From: Dyadobacter alkalitolerans DSM 23607
GTDB taxonomy: Bacteria > Bacteroidota > Bacteroidia > Cytophagales > Spirosomataceae
Assembly (NCBI RefSeq): GCF_000428845.1
Contig: NZ_AUAS01000005.1
Coordinates: forward strand, 434,001-498,000
Direction: 5' to 3'
Length of the DNA stretch: 64,000 bases
Part shown: positions 36,282 through 45,760 of the stretch, one piece after another
Position numbering within the stretch: position 1 is the stretch's first letter
Layout of the letters: each line of letters begins with the position of its first letter
Program-made: the position numbers and the translations under genes
The notes under the pieces: generated by a model
Databases searched by the model: none
The model's input: the letters and a program-made list of their open reading frames with translations, nothing else
Told to the model about the DNA's origin: nothing

Positions 36282-37406
36282 CTATATTTTTCTAAATGCC
36301 GGCATGGGCAATTCCAGGTTGCCGCGCAGTGTAGCCGATTCATACTCGGTACGGAATATGCCGCGCTCCTGCAAAATCGGTACGACCAGTTCAATGAAAT
36401 CCTGCAATCCATAGGGATGGTCCTGGCGCAGGATCAGCATATCCATGGCCCCTGTTTCATACCACTGCTGCACCTGATCGGCAACCCTTTCGGCCGAACC
36501 AAAAAATTGTGGCAGGGGCAGGCTGTTGTTAGGAATAAACTGCAAGAGTTCCCTGTACTTTTCGCGGGCTTCCTGGTCTGTGCTGCCAACGATCGGGTTT
36601 TGCGAAACAGAGACAATAAAATCCTGGGGCCTTCTGCCTTTGGCAACGAGTTGATGTCTTAGTTCGCGGGCAATTGATCGGGTTTCTTCCAGAGTACTTC
36701 CAAAAGTGAAAACTCCGTCGGTATAACTTGTCGCATGATCCATAAAGGTCTTCGACATGCCTGCTGTGTATAATACGGGCCGGCCTTGAATGGAACGGCT
36801 CAGGTTCAAAGGCCCTTCAACCGAAAAATATTTCCCCCGGTAATTCACCTTGTGCATTTTTCGCGGGTTCAAAAAATAGCCGCTTTCTTTATCGCGGATA
36901 AAAGCATCATCTTCATAGGTGTCCCATAAGCCCAGGACGATTTCCATAAACTCTTTGTTCATGGGGTACTGGTCTGACTTACCCAGATGGCCACGACTGA
37001 AGTTGACCATGCCACCAGGGTTTGAGGTAATGGCGTTTAAAGAAGCACGGCCCTTACTTAATTTGTCCAGTGACAGGATCTGACGCGCAGCACTGTAAGG
37101 ATCAGCATAAGAAGTGGAAATGGTGACAGATAGCCCGATCGTATTTGTATGCATGGCAAGGGCAGACATGAGCGATACACCTTCAAACATGCTCAAATAA
37201 TGCGGGATATTTCCCGGGCCTACATGGCTTACATCTACCAGAAAGAGCGTGTCAAACTTGGCCGCTTCTGCCATTTTAGCCTGCCGGATATAGTGGTCTA
37301 TATTTTCGCTGGCATCAGAGGGCATATCCGGATGCTGCCAGCCTACGTGGTTCCAGCCCAGCCCATCCAAATTGGCCGCTAATTTCAATTTTTTTCTATT
37401 CTCCAT
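36282..37406 (-). CDS. LLM class FMN-dependent monooxygenase, NtaA/SnaA-like
   Basis: A 374-residue luciferase-like TIM-barrel protein. Family blocks include HVGWQHPDMPSDASENIDHY, FLVDVSHVG, STSYADPYSAARQILSLDKL and RASLNAITSNPGGMVNFSRG, followed by VEGPLNLSRSIQGRPVLYTA. This order matches the nitrilotriacetate/dibenzothiophene-sulfone monooxygenase group, though the protein is shorter than the usual 430-450 residues. It oxidises an organic substrate using reduced FMN and oxygen; the substrate is unknown. It is 43 bases downstream of a second LLM gene. Confidence 0.9.
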   Translation of the reverse strand: MENRKKLKLAANLDGLGWNHVGWQHPDMPSDASENIDHYIRQAKMAEAAKFDTLFLVDVSHVGPGNIPHYLSMFEGVSLMSALAMHTNTIGLSVTISTSYADPYSAARQILSLDKLSKGRASLNAITSNPGGMVNFSRGHLGKSDQYPMNKEFMEIVLGLWDTYEDDAFIRDKESGYFLNPRKMHKVNYRGKYFSVEGPLNLSRSIQGRPVLYTAGMSKTFMDHATSYTDGVFTFGSTLEETRSIARELRHQLVAKGRRPQDFIVSVSQNPIVGSTDQEAREKYRELLQFIPNNSLPLPQFFGSAERVADQVQQWYETGAMDMLILRQDHPYGLQDFIELVVPILQERGIFRTEYESATLRGNLELPMPAFRKI

Positions 37407-37449
37407 TTATCGTATTCGCTTTGGACCTGCAAGAATCCAATGACATAAT

Positions 37450-38502
37450 CTAACCCTGTTTTTCCAGCGTACGACCCGGCGCTGCCGCTTTACCTTCATT
37501 TACCTCCATCATGATTTCTGCAAATAATTTCACAGACTTGACCCGGTCTTCAAAATCATAAGTTGTTGATACTGCTATCAGCTCATTCACCTGGGTCTGT
37601 TCTAAAAAATGCTCTATCTGCGCTTTTACAGTTTCTTTGCTACCTACAAAGGAATATTTTAGCATTTGCTGTAATGAAGGATGCTGTAAGTACTCGATTA
37701 GCCCACTACTCATCTCAGTTGGTGGTTGCAAAGCATCCTTTGCCCCGGTCAGCACCCCCATGAACATTCTAATCAGGGTGGTAAATAATCTTTCTGCCTG
37801 CTGGTCCGTGTCGGCAACAAAGACATTTATACCAGCTATTGTATAGGGCTGGTCCAAAAATGAAGACGGCTGAAACTCGGCCTTATAGATCTTTAAAGCA
37901 TCTATTAAATGAGTGGAAGCAAAGTGGCTGGCAAAGGCGTAGGGTAATCCTTTCCTTGCCGCCAGATGCGCACTGTCGGTACTGGACCCCAGTATGTAAA
38001 GTGGCACATCGGTTCCTTCTGCAATGGTGGCCCTGACTTTGGAAGATTTGTTTTCCAGGGAAAAGTAATCCCGGATTTTATCTATTTCCCCAGAAAATGA
38101 ACGTGCGGCCTGTATAAAATCCGGACGGATTGCATGTGCTGTCTGCTGATCAGTACCAGGCGCCCTTCCAAGGCCCAGATCAATCCGGCCTGGATATAAA
38201 TGGGCCAAAGTACCAAACTGTTCAGCAACAATCAACGGCGAGTGATTCGGAAGCATGATCCCGCCAGAGCCTACCCGAAGGGTCCTGGTGTTTTCAGCTA
38301 CGTATCCTATTAATACTGAAGGGGCACAGCTACCAATGTGATCGGCACTATGATGTTCAGCGAACCAGAACCGTTTATAGTTTAGTGATTCAGCTTCCCT
38401 GGCCAATGACAGGGAGTTATTTAATGTTTCTTTTATCGTGCCACCTTCTGCCACAAGGGCAAGTTCCAGTATGGAATAGGCAATATGCTGGTTTGTCATC
38501 AT
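37450..38502 (-). CDS. LLM class flavin-dependent oxidoreductase, MsnO8-like
   Basis: A 350-residue luciferase-like protein of typical length. The N-terminal part has YKRFWFAEHHSADHIGSCAP and the block RVGSGGIMLPNHSPLIVAEQ, then DLGLGRAPGTDQQTAHA, all typical of the group named MsnO8 or YhbW-like. It has no signal peptide. Together with the NtaA-like enzyme and the RND pump on the same strand it may modify and export a small molecule; this is inference. Confidence 0.92.
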   Translation of the reverse strand: MMTNQHIAYSILELALVAEGGTIKETLNNSLSLAREAESLNYKRFWFAEHHSADHIGSCAPSVLIGYVAENTRTLRVGSGGIMLPNHSPLIVAEQFGTLAHLYPGRIDLGLGRAPGTDQQTAHAIRPDFIQAARSFSGEIDKIRDYFSLENKSSKVRATIAEGTDVPLYILGSSTDSAHLAARKGLPYAFASHFASTHLIDALKIYKAEFQPSSFLDQPYTIAGINVFVADTDQQAERLFTTLIRMFMGVLTGAKDALQPPTEMSSGLIEYLQHPSLQQMLKYSFVGSKETVKAQIEHFLEQTQVNELIAVSTTYDFEDRVKSVKLFAEIMMEVNEGKAAAPGRTLEKQG

Positions 38503-38521
38503 TTATATCTTTTAAATTTTA

Positions 38522-39952
38522 TCATTGCCAGCCGCCACCTACGGCGCGGTATAATTCTACATTCGCCCGCAACTGATTGCGTTTTAAAGAGGCAAGTTCA
38601 AGCTCGCTTTGAAGCACGCTGCTTTGCGCGGTGATTACTTCCAGGTAATTGGCCAGGCCACTTCCAAATAACATATTGGCGTTTGCTGTCGCTTCTCGCA
38701 GGGCTCGAACGCGGTCTGCGGCAATGTCTTGCTGGACCTGCATTTTAGTGATTTGACCAAGCGCGTTAGAGACTTCCCCTACAGCTACGAGTACCTGCTG
38801 TCTGAACTGGATTACAACCCTTTCCCGGTCAATCTGACTGATTTCGTACTGGGTACGCAGGGCGCGGCGCTGCAATAATGGTTGGGTCAGCCCGCCAGTA
38901 GCCAGACCGAACAAGGAGGCAGGGATACTAAACCAATTGCTCGCCTTAAAAGAATTTATACCACCCTGGGCAGTAATAGCCAGGGTTGGGTAAAGCTGAG
39001 CTTTGGTATAGCCAACTGCTGCATTGGCCCTGTCGAGCGCCAATTCTGCACTCCGGACGTCAGGCCGGCTGCCAAGCAGCTGTGAAGGCACGCCCGCAGC
39101 CGTTACAACCGACACATTCACCTGCATCAGGTTGCCTTCACGGCGGATATCGCCTGGCAAGCGTCCGGCAAGGATGCTTAATGCATTCTCCTGCACTGTA
39201 AGGGCTTGCTCAAATTCTGGAATAAGGCCAGCCGCTGTGAGCCGCTGTGCTTCAACCTGCTGGACGGCCAGTGAGTTTGCCAGGCCTGCGGTGTATTGTA
39301 ACCGTGTGATTTCTAGCGTGCTGTCGGTTAGTGCCACATTGCGCCGGGCTACTTCCAGCTGTGTATCAAGCATTAACAGGTTATAATAGCCTTCTGCAAC
39401 CTGGGCCACAATCCGGGTTTGCACAGCCTTGCGAGCCTCCTGGCTTTGAAGGTAAGCGGCCAGCGCTTCTGCCTTGCGGCTTTTTATTTTACCCCATATG
39501 TCGGCTTCCCAGCTCACTACTGCCGCCAGGTTATAATCCTCAATGTGGCTCCTGCCCAAAAACTGGCTCAGGGAAATACCATTAAGACTATTGGTTGATG
39601 GGCTGTTGGTGTTTGCGCCTGCCTGAATAGTGACAGCTGGAACATTTCCCCACCTGGCCTGTTTAAAACTTGCCTGTGCAGCTTCAATGTTTTGGAGGGC
39701 CAGCTGCAAATCGTTGTTTCGAGCGATGGCACTGTCGAGCAGTTGCTGCAAAGCCGGCTCATTAAAGAAACTTTTCCAGGGCAAACCCGCTATCGAAGCC
39801 GTATCAGGGTTTTCGGCAGTTCGGTATGCAGATGGTAGCTGCATCTCGGGCAGCGGCACATTCTTTGACACGTTGCATGAGACGGTAATGACTAGTGTGG
39901 CTGCCCCTATTACAAAGGAGTTGAGCCGGAATATTTTTCGGGAATAATTCAT
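38522..39952 (-). CDS. RND efflux outer-membrane lipoprotein, NodT/OprM class
   Basis: A 476-residue protein. The signal sequence ends in the lipobox VITVSC with lipidated C26. Two repeated helical hairpin domains (LLDSAIARNNDLQLALQNIE and the copy starting LLGSRPDVRSAELALDRANA) are typical of the family. It is the outer-membrane channel for the adjacent RND pump; its start is three bases after the pump stop codon. Confidence 0.94.
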   Translation of the reverse strand: MNYSRKIFRLNSFVIGAATLVITVSCNVSKNVPLPEMQLPSAYRTAENPDTASIAGLPWKSFFNEPALQQLLDSAIARNNDLQLALQNIEAAQASFKQARWGNVPAVTIQAGANTNSPSTNSLNGISLSQFLGRSHIEDYNLAAVVSWEADIWGKIKSRKAEALAAYLQSQEARKAVQTRIVAQVAEGYYNLLMLDTQLEVARRNVALTDSTLEITRLQYTAGLANSLAVQQVEAQRLTAAGLIPEFEQALTVQENALSILAGRLPGDIRREGNLMQVNVSVVTAAGVPSQLLGSRPDVRSAELALDRANAAVGYTKAQLYPTLAITAQGGINSFKASNWFSIPASLFGLATGGLTQPLLQRRALRTQYEISQIDRERVVIQFRQQVLVAVGEVSNALGQITKMQVQQDIAADRVRALREATANANMLFGSGLANYLEVITAQSSVLQSELELASLKRNQLRANVELYRAVGGGWQ

Positions 39953-39955
39953 GAA

Positions 39956-42900
39956 TTAGCTAACTGTTAGCGGTGAATGTGCCTGATGCTCCTTGACACT
40001 ATCTGTGTCTGGTAGTTTCTGGCCGGCTGTACCACTGATGCGTTCTTGGAGCCGCTGGAAAATGATAAACAGGACCGGAATCAGAAATAACCCAAGTACG
40101 ACGCCGGTAAGCATGCCACCAGCTGCGCCGATACTGATCGAATGGTTGCCTTGGGCGGACGGCCCTGTGGCAAACATCATTGGAACCATGCCGACAACAA
40201 AAGCCAGTGAGGTCATGATGATTGGGCGCAAGCGGGAAGCTGAAGCATCAAGCGCTGCCCTGACCAACGGCTCGCCGCTGCGACGGCGCTGTAAGGCAAA
40301 CTCAACGATCAGGATCGCATTTTTGGCTAGTAACCCAATCAGCATCACCAGGGCCACCTGCACATAAATATTATTGGTGATGCCAGTCAAACCAATTGCG
40401 GCAAATACGCCAAAGATCCCTGTTGGAAGTGAAAGCAGCACTGCCAGCGGAAGGATGTAGCTTTCGTACTGGGCTGCCAGAAGAAAATAGACAAAAACCA
40501 GGCACATTAAAAATACGACAGTGGACTGTCCACCGGAAGAAATCTCTTCACGGGTAAGACCCGAAAACTCGTAGGTATAACCAGCTGGAAGGTGTTTCTC
40601 AGCAACAGTCTCAACGGCCTTAATGGCATCACCTGTGCTATAACCTGCCTTTGGGACTGCATTGATCGTCAGGGAATTAAAAAGGTTGTAGCGCGATGCC
40701 GTTTCAGGTCCGTAAACCCGTTTGAGGCGTACCAGCGTACGCACGGGCACCATCTGGCCCTGGTTATTTTTAACAAACACGCCATTTAAGGCGGTTAAAT
40801 CGGTGCGGCTGGCCTTGCCTGCCTGCACCAGCACACGGTAATATTTTCCGAACCGGTTAAAATCCGATGCCTGCGCGCTGCCAAAGTATGCCTGCATGGT
40901 TTGCAGAATGCTTTTAGGGCTCACGCCCAGTTGAGCAGCTTTTACTTCATCCACTTCTACTTCCAGCTGCGGGTAATCAGCCCGGAACGAGGTAAAGGCT
41001 ACGCCAATGGCAGGCTGTTTCATCATTTCAGCGATAAAACCCTGACCGACTTCTCCCAGCTTGACCAGCTCACCGCCACTGCGATCTTGCAAAACAAGCT
41101 CCATCCCTTCCACATTGCTAAACCCAGGCACGGTAGGCGTTGTAAACACAAAGGAATCCGCCCCCTTGATAGTTGTTGCTTTCTGACGCATGATCGCCAT
41201 GATGCCTTCAATATCCTTCACATCTCCACGGTCTGCCAGTGGCCTAAGCCTTGCAAACAGCGTGAGCGAAGATGGGCTGGCCGACGACGACAGGATATTA
41301 AAACCTGCCATCAGGTTCATGGTTTCAATGGCAGGCATTTCAAGCAGCAAATCCTCAATTTGCACAGCGATCTGCTGGGTGCGGTCCAGGGAAGCACTTG
41401 CCGGCAGGGTCATTGCAACCGCAACAAAGCTTTGGTCTTCTCCTGGAATAAAACCCGATGGTGTTCGCTTGGCCATCCATACGGTAAGCACCAAAATAAC
41501 TGCCAGACCACTTAGGCCAACCCATTTATGTCGTATCAGGAATGTGATGCTGCCCACATAACGGTTGGTCAAACTGTTAAAGCTGCGGTTGAACCCTTTG
41601 AAAAAGCGGGTTTTAAAATTGGATGGTGCGCCGCCAGGAGTGTCATGATGCGTGCTTTTTAGAAAGAGCGCCGCAAGGGCCGGGCTTAAAGTCAACGCAT
41701 TTACCGCTGAAATAAGAATGGCGATAGCCATTGTAAACGCAAATTGCCGGTAAAATACTCCCGTCGAACCTTCCAGAAAACCGACGGGCAAAAACACGGC
41801 GGCCATTACCAGGGTAATTGAAATGATAGCGCCCGTAATCTCGCTCATTGCCTCAGTCGTTGCCTTGCGCACCGAGGTGGCCCCGTTTTCCAGCTTGCTG
41901 TGCACAGCTTCTACTACCACGATCGCGTCGTCGACCACAATCCCGATGGCCAAAACCAGGGCAAAGAGTGTGAGTAGATTGATCGAAAAGCCAAAAAGCT
42001 GCATGAAAAAGAATGTCCCTACAATGGCCACTGGAACTGCAATGGCCGGGATCAGTGTCGAGCGGAAATCTTGTAAAAAGATGAATACGACAATGAAAAC
42101 CAGTATAAACGCTTCTACCAAGGTATGCTGCACCTGCTCAACAGAGGCGTCCAGCGCTTCTTTGGTGCTTAAAAGTGTCTGCTGGCGGATACCCTCAGGC
42201 AAGTTTTTACCAAGCTTTTTCATTGACTTGGCTACCTGTATCTGCAATTCATTGGCATTTGAGCCAGCGGTTTGGAAGATGGCAATGTTGATGCCTGATT
42301 TGCCTGCAATCCGCACACTGCTATTATAGGTTGTAGAGCCAAATTCCACGCGTGCCACATCTTTGAGCCGCAGCATGGAGCCATCCGCATTGGCACGGAT
42401 GATCATATTTTCGTAATCGCCTGGCTTATTTCGTTTGCCTTTGTACTTGATAACATACTCAAAAGATTCCTGACTGCTTTCACCAAGCCTGCCCGGGGCA
42501 GCTTCCAGATTGTTGTCCTGAATGGCTGCGATCACTTCGGCAGGCGTCAGCTGGTAGCTGGCCAGCTGAGCCGGGTCCAGCCAGATACGCATCGCGTAAG
42601 CACGGTTCCCACCAAAAACGATTGCCGAGCCAACGCCCGGTATGCGTTTGATTTCCGGTATCAGGTTTATCTGGGCATAGTTGTCCAGAAAGGTTTGGTC
42701 GTATTTACTGGTGTCCTCAGAGACCAAATTCAAAATCATCACCATGCTGTTTTGCTGCTTGGCAACGGTAACCCCTTGCTGTACGACTTCTGCCGGCAGC
42801 TGGCTGGTTGCCTGTGAGACCCGGTTTTGTACATTCACCGCGGCCTGGTCGGGGTCAGTCCCCAACCGGAAGCTAACGGTGATTACCAGCGTACCGTCAT

Positions 42901-43150
42901 TACTGGCTGTCGAGCTCAGGTATACCATCTGCTCTACCCCATTAATGGCTTCCTCTAACGAAGGCGCTACCGAGCGGAGCAGTGTTTCAGCATTGGCACC
43001 GGGATAAAGGGCGGTGACCTGTACTGCCGGGGGTGCTATATCTGGAAACTGTTGGAGCGGAAGCTTCCACATGGCTATCGCCCCTACAATCACCAATAGA
43101 ATAGAGATGACCGTCGACAGCACAGGGCGTTCGATAAATTTCTTAAGCAT
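39956..43150 (-). CDS. RND multidrug efflux permease, HAE1 family
   Basis: A 1064-residue inner-membrane pump. The N-terminus FIERPVLSTVISILLV and the block YPGANAETLLRSVAPSLEEA are typical. The proton-relay aspartates occur in IGIVVDDAIVVVEAVHSKL. The twelve-helix arrangement with two large periplasmic loops is complete, and no frameshift is seen. It exports hydrophobic compounds with the adaptor gene upstream and the outer-membrane gene downstream. Confidence 0.96.
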   Translation of the reverse strand: MLKKFIERPVLSTVISILLVIVGAIAMWKLPLQQFPDIAPPAVQVTALYPGANAETLLRSVAPSLEEAINGVEQMVYLSSTASNDGTLVITVSFRLGTDPDQAAVNVQNRVSQATSQLPAEVVQQGVTVAKQQNSMVMILNLVSEDTSKYDQTFLDNYAQINLIPEIKRIPGVGSAIVFGGNRAYAMRIWLDPAQLASYQLTPAEVIAAIQDNNLEAAPGRLGESSQESFEYVIKYKGKRNKPGDYENMIIRANADGSMLRLKDVARVEFGSTTYNSSVRIAGKSGINIAIFQTAGSNANELQIQVAKSMKKLGKNLPEGIRQQTLLSTKEALDASVEQVQHTLVEAFILVFIVVFIFLQDFRSTLIPAIAVPVAIVGTFFFMQLFGFSINLLTLFALVLAIGIVVDDAIVVVEAVHSKLENGATSVRKATTEAMSEITGAIISITLVMAAVFLPVGFLEGSTGVFYRQFAFTMAIAILISAVNALTLSPALAALFLKSTHHDTPGGAPSNFKTRFFKGFNRSFNSLTNRYVGSITFLIRHKWVGLSGLAVILVLTVWMAKRTPSGFIPGEDQSFVAVAMTLPASASLDRTQQIAVQIEDLLLEMPAIETMNLMAGFNILSSSASPSSLTLFARLRPLADRGDVKDIEGIMAIMRQKATTIKGADSFVFTTPTVPGFSNVEGMELVLQDRSGGELVKLGEVGQGFIAEMMKQPAIGVAFTSFRADYPQLEVEVDEVKAAQLGVSPKSILQTMQAYFGSAQASDFNRFGKYYRVLVQAGKASRTDLTALNGVFVKNNQGQMVPVRTLVRLKRVYGPETASRYNLFNSLTINAVPKAGYSTGDAIKAVETVAEKHLPAGYTYEFSGLTREEISSGGQSTVVFLMCLVFVYFLLAAQYESYILPLAVLLSLPTGIFGVFAAIGLTGITNNIYVQVALVMLIGLLAKNAILIVEFALQRRRSGEPLVRAALDASASRLRPIIMTSLAFVVGMVPMMFATGPSAQGNHSISIGAAGGMLTGVVLGLFLIPVLFIIFQRLQERISGTAGQKLPDTDSVKEHQAHSPLTVS

Positions 43151-43176
43151 TATATCAAAGATTAAATAGATTGATG

Positions 43177-44406
43177 TTAGAGGGCTGCCTGGCCTGCGGC
43201 AGTGCTGCCAATGACTGGCTCAGTAGGCTTGATCACCTGTCCTTCCTGTAAATGGTCAAGTCCTTGGAGTACTATCCGGTCGCCATTTCTGACACCTTCA
43301 CTGACCAGGTAGTTCTGTCCGCTTTTTCCCAGGATGGTTAACTTTTTGCGGCTGACACGGTTGCTATCTCCGACTGCATAGACAAATACTTTATCCTGCA
43401 TATCAATGGTGGCAGCAGTTGGTACCAGCATCAGGTTTGGATGATTTAGCGGAAGCTGGACCTTGCCTGTATTGCCCGAGCGCAGCTGGCCACTGGTATT
43501 TGGAAAGGTAGCCCTTAGTGTGATAGCGCCTGTTGTTTTGTCAAACTGCCCGTCGACCATATCCACCTTCCCACCTACCGGATAGGTACTTTGATCAGAA
43601 AGCAAAAGCGTTACCGGTGGCAGCTTTGCGATCTTTTCTTCCAGCGTATTTCCGGCATATTGTTTACGGAAAACATGGAAATCATCTTCACCTAATGAAA
43701 AGTAGACGTGCACCTGGTGCACATCAGAGATCTGTGTCAATGCCTGGGTGTCGCTGGGACCAACCAGACTGCCTTGTTTAATGTGCAAACGGCCTACATA
43801 ACCGCTGACAGGTGCTTTTATAAGCGTATAACCCAGGTTAAGACGTGCGCTGCTCACCTCTGTTTTTGCGCGTTGCAGGTTAGCTTCTGCTACCGTCAAG
43901 GCAGCCTGGGCAGTTTTCAGCTGTATATCGGAAACCACTTTGTGTTCAACCAAAGGGGCATATTTGTTTGCCTCCAATTGGGCCCCCGCCAGCGCACCTT
44001 CCGCAGCATGCTGCAAAGCAAGGGCATTATTCAACCGCTCGCGGTAAGGCGCTTCGTTGATTTTAAATAATGGCTGGCCTGCTTTAACAGCTACCCCTTC
44101 ATCGACCAGGACCCGGTCAAGTATCCCGCTGATTTGAGGGCGGATTTCGACATTGGTCAACCCTTCAATGGAAGCAGGATAATCCTGGTAAGTTGTTTGG
44201 CTGCCTGCTTGCACTACCCCCACAGGTAGGGATGCTGCCTCAATAGTTTGTTTTGAATCAGTCTTTTGGCCGCATCCCGAAAGAAGCAGGCAAAAGCTCA
44301 AAAAGGATCCTATTTTTAATAGTGAATGCCCCGCAGGGTAGCTTTTAAGGCCAAGGCGATGGCGACGCCGGGAAAAATGAATAGACACAGGAGCGAAAGA
44401 AAACAT
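43177..44406 (-). CDS. RND efflux periplasmic adaptor, lipoprotein
   Basis: I choose 44406 (MFSFAPVSIHFSRRR) as start; an in-frame start 54 bases upstream is possible. The hydrophobic segment FLSFCLLLSGC has a lipobox with C45. The rest is a standard AcrA-like adaptor: a split lipoyl segment with the hairpin between (EVRPQISG-like region reads VEIRPQISGILDRVLVDEG), then beta-barrel and membrane-proximal domains. It is the first gene of the RND cluster, 180 bases downstream of the ArsR gene. Confidence 0.92.
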   Translation of the reverse strand: MFSFAPVSIHFSRRRHRLGLKSYPAGHSLLKIGSFLSFCLLLSGCGQKTDSKQTIEAASLPVGVVQAGSQTTYQDYPASIEGLTNVEIRPQISGILDRVLVDEGVAVKAGQPLFKINEAPYRERLNNALALQHAAEGALAGAQLEANKYAPLVEHKVVSDIQLKTAQAALTVAEANLQRAKTEVSSARLNLGYTLIKAPVSGYVGRLHIKQGSLVGPSDTQALTQISDVHQVHVYFSLGEDDFHVFRKQYAGNTLEEKIAKLPPVTLLLSDQSTYPVGGKVDMVDGQFDKTTGAITLRATFPNTSGQLRSGNTGKVQLPLNHPNLMLVPTAATIDMQDKVFVYAVGDSNRVSRKKLTILGKSGQNYLVSEGVRNGDRIVLQGLDHLQEGQVIKPTEPVIGSTAAGQAAL

Positions 44407-44586
44407 TAATAGATAATTATAAATTGATATATGAAGACAAAAAATTTGTGATGATTGCAAGCTGTTAATGGTAATTATTAATTACTGGCCCAAACCTAAA
44501 AGGACAGTTAAACACATAAGCAATCGTTAATGCATGTGGCAAAAAAAAATGCCACTGTGGTGGCCTTTGGGAAAACACGGTTTGAC

Positions 44587-44856
44587 TTAACGTAAAGAGC
44601 GCAAGAAGGCTTCCAGTTCTTGCACTTTCTCTTCAATAATAGCAACTTTCATGTTACGCCCCTCCTTGCGGGATTCTACCAGACCGGCTTCTGATAATGC
44701 CTTCAAATGCTGGGACATAGAAGGTTGACTAATCGGTACAAATTCAAACAAATCAGCACACCCCTTATTGGTACCCTTTGCTATTTCCTGTAATAATGCC
44801 AGCCTGGTAGGGTCGCTGAGCGATTTGGCCAGTTTAACAAGTGATTTACTATCCAT
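44587..44856 (-). CDS. ArsR family transcriptional regulator upstream of the RND cluster
   Basis: An 89-residue winged-helix protein. The helix-turn-helix reads VPISQPSMSQHLKALSEAGLV, followed by the wing ESRKEGRNMKV. No cysteine metal site of the classical ArsR type is seen, so it probably senses an organic ligand or redox state. An imperfect palindrome (tgaatacatgcgcattca) lies at 44873-44890, 17 bases before its start, and could be its operator. It is the natural candidate to control the RND/monooxygenase cluster. Confidence 0.9.
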   Translation of the reverse strand: MDSKSLVKLAKSLSDPTRLALLQEIAKGTNKGCADLFEFVPISQPSMSQHLKALSEAGLVESRKEGRNMKVAIIEEKVQELEAFLRSLR

Positions 44857-45071
44857 TCTATTAAATTTTTATTGAATACATGCGCATTCATTGATGTCTT
44901 AACCAATCTGGTTACTGGATGGTTCTTGTTACGTGATATTTTTCTGTGACGATTGGGGATGACGCCCGTTTTTAGAAGATTAGTGCAGAATTTTACCTCC
45001 CTTTTAGTAACAGACAAGAACTAGATAAATAGGCACTAAAAATTTAGCATCAGTAAAAGATAGCACCGGAA

Positions 45072-45470
45072 TTATAGTGAAAAGCCTGGAATCTCATTTA
45101 AAACATGGAGCGCCGATTCACACAGACCACTTTTGAGAAAATATGTGTCAATATCTGCAAACTGCTCGAAAGGCTTTCGATGAATTGTGATAATTAGATC
45201 ATCCTTTAAGAAAATGGCAACTTTATCGGTCAGCTCTTGTACGGTATCTGCCTGTGCCGCTACCTGATCACTATAGACACGGAGAATAACGAAAGTGTAA
45301 GACCCAACATTTTCATGTTTGGCAAGATGGTCGGGCTGCAAACAATCTGCAACGGAGGAGTCGTGCAGCTCATATTTGTTGGCAATCCCACGCAGTTCCT
45401 CCTTAGCCGGGTCGGTGACATTCACCCATGCAAAAGGATATTCAGGCTTTTTTGCAATAGTTTGAATCAT
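45072..45470 (-). pseudogene. Truncated CorA-family Mg/Co transporter
   Basis: The 132-residue frame matches only the N-terminal cytoplasmic domain of CorA (WVNVTDPAKEELRGIANKY, then LTDKVAIFLKDDLIITIHRK). A stop follows after SALHVLNEIPGFSL. The long stalk helix, the transmembrane pair and the GMN motif are absent, and the sequence after the stop has no readable continuation. The product cannot be a channel. This is a 3'-truncated remnant that may still be translated. Confidence 0.75.
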
Positions 45471-45526
45471 TTTGAATTTGAAAAATCACATACCGGCTCA
45501 TTATGCATTTTTGCTTACAAGCTTTC

Positions 45527-45736
45527 TCAAATCACAAATGACCGCACTTGACTGATCATTCCATTTTTAAATTTCCAAATGTCACAATAGAAGCTCCTTT
45601 TTGACTCACCTTTTTTTTGAAATATTATCTGACCAAGCTCAACTATGAATTCTTTTTCCTGGATATAATCTTTGTCGTGTACATGCCAATAGGGAATAGT
45701 AACGTTTAACTTAACGGTATCATCTATACGCGAAGA
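45527..45736 (-). pseudogene. 5'-truncated NTF2-like (SnoaL) protein fragment
   Basis: On the minus strand a frame without a start codon begins after a stop at 45737 and reads DDTVKLNVTIPYWHVHDKDY, then SKRSFYCDIWKFKNGMISQV and RSFVI before its stop at 45527. The ending resembles nuclear transport factor 2/SnoaL-like proteins (WKFKNGKI, then a short strand). The first half of the domain is lost. Confidence 0.6.
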
Positions 45737-45760
45737 TTAATTCGTTAAGGGTGCCATGTT

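Noticed and set aside
44781..45017. Minus-strand frame overlapping the ArsR start
   Set aside because: It is out of frame with the ArsR gene and overlaps it; the product looks random.
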